NCBI GenBank assembly: GCA_012959985.1
Contig: DUCD01000115.1
Coordinates: forward strand, 1-33,357
Reading direction: 5' to 3'
Length of the DNA: 33,357 nucleotides
Source of the DNA: Verrucomicrobiales bacterium
GTDB lineage: Bacteria; Verrucomicrobiota; Verrucomicrobiia; Limisphaerales; DUCD01
This document shows, in pieces, positions 26,387 to 33,357 of this stretch. Positions within the stretch are counted from its first letter, which is position 1, and each line of letters begins with the position of its first letter. The notes beneath the pieces were generated by a model. It saw nothing but the letters and a program-made list of their open reading frames with translations. It was not told the origin of the DNA and did no database searches. The position numbers and the translations under genes are program-made.

Positions 26387-27595
26387 ATGAACAGGATGAA
26401 GTCATTATTTAGAATTTCAAACGGTGTGTTGAGTTGTATCGCCATTTTATTTTACGTCTCAGGTCTTTCGGGGTTTTCGCAGGAAACAGAGGGGCTTTTT
26501 GTCTCAATCCAAACCAATCTCGGAACCTTTGAATGCCGTCTTTTCCATGAAAAAACGCCCATGACCGTGGCCAATTTTGTTGGACTCGCGGCAGGAACCC
26601 AGTCCTGGATGAACTTTAAGAACGGAGAAGCGGAAGCAAGGCCCTATTATGATGGCATTATTTTCCATCGAGTCATCAGCGGCTTCGTTATTCAAGGGGG
26701 TTCGCCTAAAGGCGATGGTACCGATGGTCCGGGTTACTCCTTTCCGGATGAGTTTGACCCGACTCTAAGGCATTCCCGAGCCGGGCTTCTATCGATGGCG
26801 AACTCGGGTCTCAACTCAAACGGGAGTCAGTTTTTTGTAACTTTAGCTCCGACTCCCCACCTTGATGATCTTCATTCCATTTTTGGTGAAGTCAGTCTGG
26901 GTATGGATATCATTGAACAAATTGGCCAAGTACCCACGGATGCTGCGAGCAAACCCGTCACCCCGGTGGTAATCGAACATATTGAAATCATTCGCCGAGG
27001 TCCGGCCGCAGAAGCATTTGATCCTTCCCAACACAACCTGCCTTCAATTGAGGATGCCAAGCCTGTGCCGTCGATTCTTGAATCCGGAATCATCTTGAAT
27101 TTTGAACAAAGTGCCGATACCGCCTACTACGTTTTTCAAACTCCTAATTTTGGCAACTGGCAAAACGGACGAATTGCCTTGTTTCCGGAGACTCCTGAAC
27201 CGGCAAGTTTCGTGCCGGTTCCCGAAACGTTAAATCAACCTGCATATTTTTATCGGATCACCAAGGTCGCATACGGCCTGTCGGTTCATACTCCTCAGTC
27301 TCTGGCGGGGCGTAAAATCACCATGACTTTGGGCAGTGGCCAGATTCTCGAATGTAGTTTTGTTGACGAATCAACCGGAACATTCATTCTGGATCAGGAT
27401 ACTCCAGGTAATATTACCAACTATACCTGGAGGCAGGAAGCCCACCGTGGAGTTTCCGTAATTTCCTACGACACCCTGGCAACCATGCAGCTTGACTTCG
27501 CATTCAGCGAAGTCGATCAGGGTAATTTTTCAGGAACAGTTTTCAGCCAATCTAATTTTAAAATTATGGGACCCTTCACTTCTGAAGACCTTTAA
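26387..27595 (+). CDS. Secreted cyclophilin-type peptidyl-prolyl isomerase with extra C-terminal domain
   Basis: 402 residues. A signal peptide (~12-31) is followed by a cyclophilin domain (~37-205) with active-site segments HRVISGFVIQGG (94-105, catalytic Arg95), SQFFVT (147-152) and LDDLHSIFGEV, where the usual Trp is replaced by Leu. The remaining ~190 residues form a beta-rich domain I do not recognise, with two similar halves rich in Thr/Gly. The role is proline isomerisation during folding of exported proteins; the C-terminal domain may anchor it or bind clients. ATG 26387 or 26396 could be the start. The AI-2E permease starts 9 bases downstream, so the two are cotranscribed. Confidence 0.9.
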   Translation: MNRMKSLFRISNGVLSCIAILFYVSGLSGFSQETEGLFVSIQTNLGTFECRLFHEKTPMTVANFVGLAAGTQSWMNFKNGEAEARPYYDGIIFHRVISGFVIQGGSPKGDGTDGPGYSFPDEFDPTLRHSRAGLLSMANSGLNSNGSQFFVTLAPTPHLDDLHSIFGEVSLGMDIIEQIGQVPTDAASKPVTPVVIEHIEIIRRGPAAEAFDPSQHNLPSIEDAKPVPSILESGIILNFEQSADTAYYVFQTPNFGNWQNGRIALFPETPEPASFVPVPETLNQPAYFYRITKVAYGLSVHTPQSLAGRKITMTLGSGQILECSFVDESTGTFILDQDTPGNITNYTWRQEAHRGVSVISYDTLATMQLDFAFSEVDQGNFSGTVFSQSNFKIMGPFTSEDL

Positions 27596-27603
27596 ATACT
27601 CCT

Positions 27604-28905
27604 ATGCTTGAACGCCTCTCACGCACGAAACGCAATTTGGCCCTCGGCGTGCTTGCCTTGGCAGTTCTATGGTTCTTCTGGACGGTGCGCTCCGTCCTCA
27701 ACCCTCTCATACTAGGCTATCTGCTGGCCTTTATCGTCCATCCGGTCGTTCTCAAGCTCGAGCATCGCGGCTGGAAGCGACGTAAAGCGGTTAACTTGAT
27801 TTACCTCGGAGGGGGCTTGAGTCTTTCCCTGATGCTGTTCCTGATCGTGGCGCAGGGTTTCTCACTGGGCGAAAAGATTTCGCAGGAGAACAAGCACCTG
27901 TTGGACAATGCGGGAGACAGAATTCAGAGCTTTCTTGATGATCAGACATGGCTCACAAGCTGGCTGCTTGATGACGAACCAGTGACAGACGAAACGGACG
28001 GAGAGGATCCGTTCAAGCCTGTGGTCGAAGAAACAAGGAAGCAGGTTGAATCTGGTGAGATATCGCCTTCCGAAGAAGAATCCCGGGAGGTGATCAATTC
28101 GGACAACATGCAAGCACTGACGCCGCTGCCTGAGAAAGCCCAGGAGAAAGAACTCACACCGTTTGGCTTCATCAGAGCCCTCATCGACAAAATCGGAGTG
28201 GAACAGCAAAGTGGCAACCTTGCACTGGAGGGCGGACGCACCGCCTTGGCACTGGCCCAGAGCTGGTTCGGCTCGATCATGGCACTTGTCACGCTGTTCG
28301 TGTTAACGCCGATCTACGCCTATTTCCTGCTCTTTGAATTGGGACACATCCACGCATTTGTGCGACGCTACATTCCCAAACGCGAGCGCAAACGCATGTC
28401 AAACATCAGTCGCCAGATCGGAGAGGTGCTGGCAAACTTTTTTCGTGGTCGTCTGACCGTTTGCCTTATCAAGGGGACTATACTAAGTCTCGGGTTGTGG
28501 ATTGTTGGTGTCGACTACGCCCTTCTGCTTGGGATGTGCAGTGGTTTCCTCGCTCTCATCCCTTTTGCTGGTCCCTTTATGGGGTTCGCATTCGCCTTCA
28601 TCGTTGGCTTGTTCGATCAAGATACGGGTCTCATGAGAGCGCTTCTTTCCACGGGAATCGTCTTCGCGATCGCGGAAGTGATGGAAGGCTATGTCCTCGT
28701 ACCCAAAATACTTGGCGACAGTCTGGGGCTGCATCCCGTAGTCGTCTTCGTTACCGTGTTTGTCGGCGGTGCCTCTCTTGGCATGTTCGGCTTCCTCCTC
28801 GCTTTACCCATTATGGCCTGCATTGTCATTCTTGTCCGCGAACTCGTCCTACCGGCATTAGCCGACTTCGCTGACGAAGACGAAGTAGATGAAAGTCCCG
28901 CCTAG
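27604..28905 (+). CDS. AI-2E family membrane permease with acidic insert
   Basis: 433 residues with the family topology: N-terminal helices (~13-50, 62-84), a long hydrophilic segment, then five or so C-terminal helices from ~205. Conserved C-terminal segments are present (FFRGRLTVCLIKG, ALIPFAGPFMGF, VPKILGDSLGLHPVVVF). Residues ~122-183 form a very acidic, Glu/Ser/Asp-rich insert not seen in typical members of ~350 aa. Family members export autoinducer-2 (TqsA) or act as Na+/H+ antiporters, so specificity is open. It follows the cyclophilin directly, and its GC looks higher than that of its neighbours. Confidence 0.92.
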   Translation: MLERLSRTKRNLALGVLALAVLWFFWTVRSVLNPLILGYLLAFIVHPVVLKLEHRGWKRRKAVNLIYLGGGLSLSLMLFLIVAQGFSLGEKISQENKHLLDNAGDRIQSFLDDQTWLTSWLLDDEPVTDETDGEDPFKPVVEETRKQVESGEISPSEEESREVINSDNMQALTPLPEKAQEKELTPFGFIRALIDKIGVEQQSGNLALEGGRTALALAQSWFGSIMALVTLFVLTPIYAYFLLFELGHIHAFVRRYIPKRERKRMSNISRQIGEVLANFFRGRLTVCLIKGTILSLGLWIVGVDYALLLGMCSGFLALIPFAGPFMGFAFAFIVGLFDQDTGLMRALLSTGIVFAIAEVMEGYVLVPKILGDSLGLHPVVVFVTVFVGGASLGMFGFLLALPIMACIVILVRELVLPALADFADEDEVDESPA

Positions 28906-29054
28906 CCACACCGGGTAAGACCCTACTTTTCCATTGATGCTGATTGTTAAGACCTACCCACCTCCTTGGTGACAGACTAGCCTTACTCAAAACGTTTTTG
29001 CGTCCTTGTCTTCGTAATCCTGTAAGATCCTTTACCGCAAAACGTGTTGACAAC

Positions 29055-30563
29055 TCAGTGACCCGGGCCATCCATTTTGACATTATCAATATCAACCACA
29101 GATCCTTCCACTCCCTTAAATATTACTTTGATCTGAAAAACCGGCTTAGCCCCACCGGTCGGTGCGGTTGCTGAAATCGAATACTTCTTCCAGTCGGTCG
29201 TCAGTGCGACCTTTTGGCTGTTTACCTCAAGTGGATTGGTCCACATTTTCTGATCCTTGAACTCAATGGAAATAACGCCTTCATCCCCTGCTTTTTGACC
29301 ACGCATCCAAACCGAAACGGCAAACTTTTCGCCCCCATTGGCGGGATTGGGTTGATGAACATTGTCACCATGACTCAGGCGAACATAGCAGGTCCCGTCC
29401 AGTGCATCATCCGCATCTGAAATCCGACTCACCCCCTTGGCACTGATATAGCGCCAACCATACCCTCCAAAAGGAGCGATTTCTTCAAAACTGCCATTGG
29501 CAACGTCACCATTTCTTCCAAAACCATTCATGACATCGCTCGGTTTCTTTTCCCAGCCTATCAGATCAGACAAATGATCCGCCAGCATATTGGCCATCCC
29601 CGAGTGATCATATTGACAACCATGCCACTTTTCAAAGACCCAGGGAAAATGGAGAACGCTCATATTCGGATCATTCCGGGACTTCACTATTTCCGCTGTA
29701 TAATTTGCAGGTTCGTTATAAGCCCAGCCATATCCATTCATGACAACAATGTGGGCTTTGGCATGGGTTTCTCGTAATGCATTTAGAAACTTGTGGTATG
29801 CCTTCTTGATATCCGGAACCTTGCTCCGTACATCGTTGGCACCAATATTTACCACAACCACTTCCGGCGAGTTTCTCGTGAAATCCCATCGTTCTTCACT
29901 CTCGGGATAATACCGATCCCAATAACGAGCCATGATCCCCTGGACTCTTCCCCCACCCTGTGAATTATTGTGATATTCCGCATCCAGCATTCGTGAAGCA
30001 ATGCCCACCGCACAATAATAACTGTCACGGAATTCCAGATTGCCCTTATTTTCCTCATGTCCAACCGAATTCCCCGCAAAGTTCGAATCGCCGTAGAATT
30101 CAATCTTGTGCTTCGGTCGTGCTGGGGGATCAAGTAATCCCCCTCCCTGGATCACAAACCCGTGAAACGTAATAACCCTGTCCTTCCAGGCATTGGATTT
30201 TTTGACAATCTCAACCTTATGTTCGCCATCAGCAAGCCCCGAAGCCAATACGTAATCCTTCTTTCCTCTATCCAATGCGATCGACTTGGCATGGACAACA
30301 TCGTTGTCAATGATCACAAAAATAATATCTTTCCCCACATCAACCGCCTCCAGAGTAACAACGATGCCGGTCCCCTCGAATTTTGCGATAATCGAACACC
30401 CCTGCCAACTGCACCATGGTTGGGAGACATCCTCCCTATTCCACCGTCCCGTAAAAACAATCTTTTCATCGGTCGGGGCAACAACGACCTCTCCAGCGGT
30501 CACAGCTCCCATGTTCGTTGCCATACTCGCAAGGGCAATTGTCAACATCATCGTCCGCACCAT
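29055..30563 (-). CDS. Secreted SGNH/GDSL esterase, CE2-like, with C-terminal carbohydrate-binding-like domain
   Basis: 502 residues in three modules after a signal peptide (~1-23). First is a beta-sandwich (~28-145) of the kind preceding CE2 esterases. Next is the SGNH domain (~153-335) with nucleophile Ser160 in FYGDSN, oxyanion Asn in GAND (241-244) and the catalytic Asp319/His320 in CQYDHSG. Last is a jelly-roll, CBM4/9-like domain (~350-500; NGSFEEIAPFGGYGWRYI onwards). It probably removes acetyl groups from plant or algal polysaccharides outside the cell. Start choice is uncertain: the ATG at 30563 is followed by two more Met at codons 5-6. It is divergent from the small gene at 30991. 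Confidence 0.88.
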   Translation of the reverse strand: MVRTMMLTIALASMATNMGAVTAGEVVVAPTDEKIVFTGRWNREDVSQPWCSWQGCSIIAKFEGTGIVVTLEAVDVGKDIIFVIIDNDVVHAKSIALDRGKKDYVLASGLADGEHKVEIVKKSNAWKDRVITFHGFVIQGGGLLDPPARPKHKIEFYGDSNFAGNSVGHEENKGNLEFRDSYYCAVGIASRMLDAEYHNNSQGGGRVQGIMARYWDRYYPESEERWDFTRNSPEVVVVNIGANDVRSKVPDIKKAYHKFLNALRETHAKAHIVVMNGYGWAYNEPANYTAEIVKSRNDPNMSVLHFPWVFEKWHGCQYDHSGMANMLADHLSDLIGWEKKPSDVMNGFGRNGDVANGSFEEIAPFGGYGWRYISAKGVSRISDADDALDGTCYVRLSHGDNVHQPNPANGGEKFAVSVWMRGQKAGDEGVISIEFKDQKMWTNPLEVNSQKVALTTDWKKYSISATAPTGGAKPVFQIKVIFKGVEGSVVDIDNVKMDGPGH

Positions 30564-30581
30564 AATTCGATGTAAATAGTT

Positions 30582-30990
30582 TTGTTCTGTTATGAGCCTA
30601 TTTCGAAAAGAGCATCCGCACTGCCCCTACAATCATTAAACCCGTCTGAAAATTTTGCAACATCGTACATGGATAAGCCCATGCGAAACAGCATTAATGA
30701 ACTTTGTTTAGGAGGGAAGAACACTACAGGCTCCAATCCATTCAAGTTTGCCCGCTGTGTGGGAAAAGTTCAGAGACAAAGCCCGACAAACCGACAATGG
30801 CCCGGACACCGGGAAATACATCTGGTCTGATGAAATTGATTCACACGGATTCGGCACCTGAAAGCGGAGCGCCCTCGGATGTTATTTTTGTTTTGGTTTG
30901 AACCGTTGCCTCCCCCCGGCATCAGCATCGCATTTTTCCATTTGTTTCGGATTGCTATCCGTTCCGGTGGGGTGATGGGATTGGTATACC
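30582..30990. other. Gene-poor stretch upstream of the small membrane peptide
   Basis: About 410 bases. The only protein-like signal is the short remnant at 30712-30861 listed separately. No Shine-Dalgarno sequence precedes the 30991 ATG. Confidence 0.5.
30712..30861 (+). pseudogene. Possible coding remnant, unknown family
   Basis: A 49-codon open frame bounded by TAG (30709-30711) and TGA (30859-30861), without a start codon. Its translation contains PAVWEKFRDKARQTD and then GPDTGKYIWSDEIDSHGFG, which look like folded-protein sequence. The PDTGKY-x-x-SDEI pattern faintly recalls RHS-repeat C-termini, but that is weak. It could be a decayed tail of a gene or chance. Confidence 0.2.
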
Positions 30991-31212
30991 ATGAAAACCA
31001 ATATTGACATTAAATCGGCGTTTATCGAGGCTCTGTTAACTGTTGTGGTCATTTTCGGAGTTGCGGCGGCGACGGACAAAGATGATCAAATCGGGAGAGA
31101 CCAGATCGCACTAACTGATCGATATATTGTAATATTGGATTCAGCCACGGGTGAAATGTGGAGGAGATACCCAACCAGCCCCCAAATTAAACAGATAAAC
31201 GAACGGCCATAG
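30991..31212 (+). CDS. Small single-pass membrane or exported protein
   Basis: 73 residues. A hydrophobic helix (~11-27, ALLTVVVIFGVAAA) follows a short MKTNIDIK start. After it comes a beta-like segment with RDQIALTDRYIVILDSATGEMWRR. Small proteins of this layout (anchor, then a YxI-x-LD-x-x-TGE-x-W motif) are familiar from Verrucomicrobia and Planctomycetes, but their function is unknown. It ends at TAG 31210-31212, inside a hairpin (31201-31218: GAACGGC, CATA, GCCGTTC) that could help end transcription. Confidence 0.6.
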   Translation: MKTNIDIKSAFIEALLTVVVIFGVAAATDKDDQIGRDQIALTDRYIVILDSATGEMWRRYPTSPQIKQINERP

Positions 31213-31889
31213 CCGTTCTCCTGACTAGAACGTCGATTGACTTCTGGTAATCTGAAGGAGTCTTGGACGGTTTCTGCAGCGAATGCAACGCCACCATTTA
31301 CCCTCGAGGTTGGTGTTCGATCAGAATATCAAGGGAGGCACGACAGAACATTGTGGGCGAATGGAACCATGGGCGACACTTAGCTCAAACGGGTCGTCCA
31401 ATGGTCGATGGCGTCATTGCCGACTGTAGGCGGAATTGGATGAAGCTGGAATCTTCTTCCTGCTGACATACATCAATAATGCGATAAACGCAATGATTAC
31501 AAATCTGGAAATTTGTGGATAAGAAATGCCAATAATTAAGCCGGAAACTGTGAACGAAATGATGAGACACGCCTCACATGGATTTACATTTTTTACAATC
31601 ACAACATAACTTATGTTCACCACCAAGTCAATCTACCGGTCTGGCTCCGGCCTTTTAACGGTAAAGTTTTACCGTAGCTACCGTAGCACCCGATTTGCCT
31701 TGCCACAGAAATTTTCAGAACAAGCTACTACAGTAAAATTATGAATATTCCAGAATTCAGTCCAACAGGATTCGCCCAGATCGTCGGAATCGACCGGCAG
31801 ACAATTAACCGGGCGCTTTAATGACTGGGGCGATTTCCGAATCGGTGAAGGTGGCGGGGATGATGTTTGGGAGGAAGTCGTGCGTTTAC
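31213..31889. other. Decayed or gene-poor region
   Basis: No confident gene. Contents: a hairpin with 8-base arms around GT (ACGGTAAA/TTTACCGT, 31658-31675), a possible small membrane peptide on the minus strand (31414-31626) and a broken helix-turn-helix frame (31741-31936), both listed separately. Confidence 0.5.
31414..31626 (-). CDS. Possible small membrane peptide, low confidence
   Basis: A 70-codon frame with a TTG start and GTGs following. The translation has two hydrophobic segments (ACLIISFTVSGLIIGISY and RFVIIAFIALLMYV) followed by SRKK, as in small inner-membrane proteins. There is no ribosome-binding site, homolog or partner, and AT-rich spacer can give such translations by chance. 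Confidence 0.25.
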   Translation of the reverse strand: MVVNISYVVIVKNVNPCEACLIISFTVSGLIIGISYPQISRFVIIAFIALLMYVSRKKIPASSNSAYSRQ

Positions 31890-31936
31890 TCAAGGTAAAC
31901 TCTTCTTTTTCTCAAACACCTCAATCCTTGAAATAA
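31741..31936 (+). pseudogene. Broken helix-turn-helix-like ORF
   Basis: ATG 31741 opens FAQIVGIDRQTINRAL, a helix-turn-helix-like sequence that stops at TAA 31819-31821. In the next frame, from 31814, the sequence continues as RFNDWGDFRIGEGGGDD, VWEEVVRLLK and beyond to TAA 31934-31936. Joining the frames by a single-base change gives a ~64-residue protein like small DNA-binding proteins. It has no recognised family and no upstream ribosome site. Confidence 0.3.
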
Positions 31937-32564
31937 CCCATTTAGCCGTTTTTCGAAATTGTTGAGTTTCACTCTTATCTACTGAAATTTTTTTCAACGC
32001 CGGTAACGCGGGTATTGCTATTTCGTCGAGGTCTCCCAGAATCAATAAGGCATTTTGGCGACGTGATTGTTGACTTAGTGGTCGAGGCAATTTTCTTTTA
32101 ATTGAATTGGGTAAGCGCCTTGCGATCTTATAGTAAATATCTATCAGGTGAACCTCTTTTCGGTTGAGAATTGCAACCAACTCTTCAATGGGTTCAAGGC
32201 CCGATTCTCTTAAAGATGAAGCGCTTTTTTCAATGTTGCTTGACCCAACTTTGAATCGGAACGATCCGTTTGAAATGCTCTCTCTAAAAGCATTGCGCAA
32301 AACATGTTCTGAAATTAACTAAGATTTAATACCGCCTTCAAGCCCTGGGTAATCGACCCACTCTTTGAGCGTTTTTCCCGAGTAGTTTTTTTGGTTTTTC
32401 AGGTTGATGCTGATGACTACAATAAAAATCATCGTGATCGCTAAAGCCAAAAGAATCAAGCGGGGGCCAAGAAGTAGAATGGTTCGGGCTTTTCGCAGAG
32501 AGTTGGCTTTATGGTTGGAGACCATCCATTCAGCATCAAACATTTTTATTGGGTTTGCAAACAC
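31890..32564 (-). pseudogene. Membrane-anchored HEAT-type repeat protein interrupted by an in-frame TAG
   Basis: Minus-strand codons from 32564 (GTG; better ATGs at 32543 or 32525) to 31890 are one frame, broken only by TAG at 32319-32321. Before it is a transmembrane helix (LILLALAITMIFIVVISINL) and then NYSGKTLKEWVDY, a segment common in verrucomicrobial HEAT-repeat proteins. After it the frame continues as LISEHVLRNAF with alpha-helical repeats (ALLILGDLDEIAIPALPALKKI). A single C-to-T change from CAG would explain the stop. The family's function is unknown. It may be a recent pseudogene or a sequencing error; the second half alone has no good start. Confidence 0.6.
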
Positions 32565-32680
32565 GATCGCTACCTACTGCGGATGCCGAATCAATCGAAG
32601 TTTCAGTCAGGAATCACGTGAGTTGAACGATCCAAGGTTGACCGGCTGCGGTCGGCAATGGTTTAAAGCCTTTTTTGTGA

Positions 32681-33357
32681 TTCACGATCCTGATTTACAA
32701 TCCTCAAACTGTGGTTATAATCCCGAATTATGACCCAAATAAAGATGATTACATCCCTGGCATCAGAAATTTCTATGCAGACTCAGATGGAAAAATGATT
32801 GGAATTCCTTTTAACAGCTCAACTTGTTTAATGTACGCTAACATGGACATTTTAGAAGCAGCTGGTGTTGAAGTGCCAACAACTTATGAAGAGTTTGAAG
32901 GTATTGCTCAAAAAATTAGGGATGCCGGATACATACCATTGTTACAAAGCCATAGCCCTTGGATTTGGACTGAAAACTTCTTTTCAAGACATAATCTTTT
33001 AATGACTGATGGAAATAATGGTTATGATGCTGTCCCAACAACAACACTTTTCGCTGACACTCCAGAGTTTATCACTCACTGGGAAAAAGTTAAAGAGTGG
33101 AAAGATAAAGGATGGTATGATTACAAAGGACGTGCGTGGGGTGACAACCAAGCTCCTTTCATTGCAGGCGAAGCAGCATTTTGGCTTGGTTCTGCAGCAT
33201 CATTTAGTGGCATGAAGGGTGTTGTTCCAAACTTTTCTGTTAATCACATTCCTTATTGGAACTCAATGACTGGTGGGAAAGCATATCCAACGTTTATTGG
33301 TGGTGCAGCAAATTGGATCTTATCTGGTAAATCAGATGAGGAATATGCAGCGCTAAT
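32681..33357 (+). CDS. UgpB-like extracellular solute-binding protein, internal fragment
   Basis: The frame is open from after TGA 32678-32680 to the window end, with no credible start and no signal peptide. Recognisable sequence starts near 32720: DGKMIGIPFNSST, then LMYANMDILEAAGVEVPTTYEEFEGIA, TENFFSRHN, NNGYDA, GEAAFWLGSAASFSG and FIGGAANWILSGKSDEEY. These align colinearly with the middle of glycerol-3-phosphate-binding UgpB (PFNSSTPVLYYNKDAF and IIGGASLWVMQGK in E. coli). Such proteins deliver sugar phosphates or sugars to an ABC importer. The sequence is AT-rich (hand count of 32761-32880: 45 G/C of 120), unlike the genes to the left. Missing both ends, it is a fragment or the edge of a join. 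Confidence 0.8.

Noticed and set aside
28989-28998. AAAACGTTTT palindrome between the convergent AI-2E and SGNH genes
   Set aside because: Only 10 bases, A/T-rich and without a stem-loop plus T-run on either strand; expected by chance.
30704-30901. Open frame with a CPLCGKS zinc-knuckle-like motif
   Set aside because: Only one CxxC, no good start context, and it competes with another frame in the same bases that looks more protein-like.
31263-31466. 67-codon plus-strand frame with Cys-rich start
   Set aside because: TTG start, no recognised domain, no neighbours; insufficient support as a gene.

Overview
The window looks like one arm of a heterotrophic PVC-superphylum chromosome, most likely Verrucomicrobiota. 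This is inferred from gene content only: several secreted formylglycine sulfatases, a CehA/McbA-type metallohydrolase with an EF-hand, a secreted leucine-rich-repeat protein, a zinc-ribbon MoxR/DUF58/DUF4129 operon, a membrane-anchored HEAT-type protein and short dispersed inverted repeats. There is no rRNA, no CRISPR array, no tRNA I could recognise and no intact transposase.

Layout. Positions 1-2999 hold the 3' part of a membrane-bound spermidine-synthase-like protein with a TPR tail, convergent with a YqaB-like HAD phosphatase (3085-3684, minus). Positions 3941-10690 form a sulfated-glycan/sugar-acid catabolic stretch: three sulfatases (3941-5482 plus; 7749-9191 and 9233-10690 minus) and a glucarate dehydratase (6212-7552, minus), with a compact YefM-YoeB toxin-antitoxin pair (5646-6148) between them. 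Positions 11025-15161 form a tightly overlapping MoxR-DUF58-DUF4129 operon whose MoxR frame is broken by one base at a C-run. Then comes an NrtR-type Nudix regulator (15471-16124). It is preceded by a palindrome and by what looks like the amputated N-terminus of a nicotinate phosphoribosyltransferase. A VOC/glyoxalase-like protein follows.

Positions 16885-18396 are gene-poor. They carry a membrane-anchored hypothetical protein, a degenerate direct duplication about 1.2 kb apart and a dispersed-type inverted repeat. The CehA-like hydrolase (18397-20907) follows, then a second inverted repeat. A minus-strand run of LRR protein, FAD/Fe-S oxidase and adenylosuccinate lyase (26155 to 21079) comes next, then a plus-strand pair of secreted cyclophilin and AI-2E-type permease (26387-28905), and a minus-strand three-module SGNH esterase (29055-30563).

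From 30580 to the end the sequence is mostly decayed: a plausible 73-aa membrane peptide, apparent coding remnants, and a HEAT-type gene interrupted by an in-frame TAG. The last ~640 bases encode an internal piece of a UgpB-like solute-binding protein with visibly lower GC and no start. That end may be a contig chimera or a recent junction.

The catabolic genes suggest extracytoplasmic desulfation and deacylation of polysaccharides followed by sugar-acid breakdown. I see no convincing wholly new system. The items most worth a second look are the NrtR/pncB remnant locus, the interrupted genes (MoxR, HEAT), the duplicated leader near the CehA gene, and the right-end junction.
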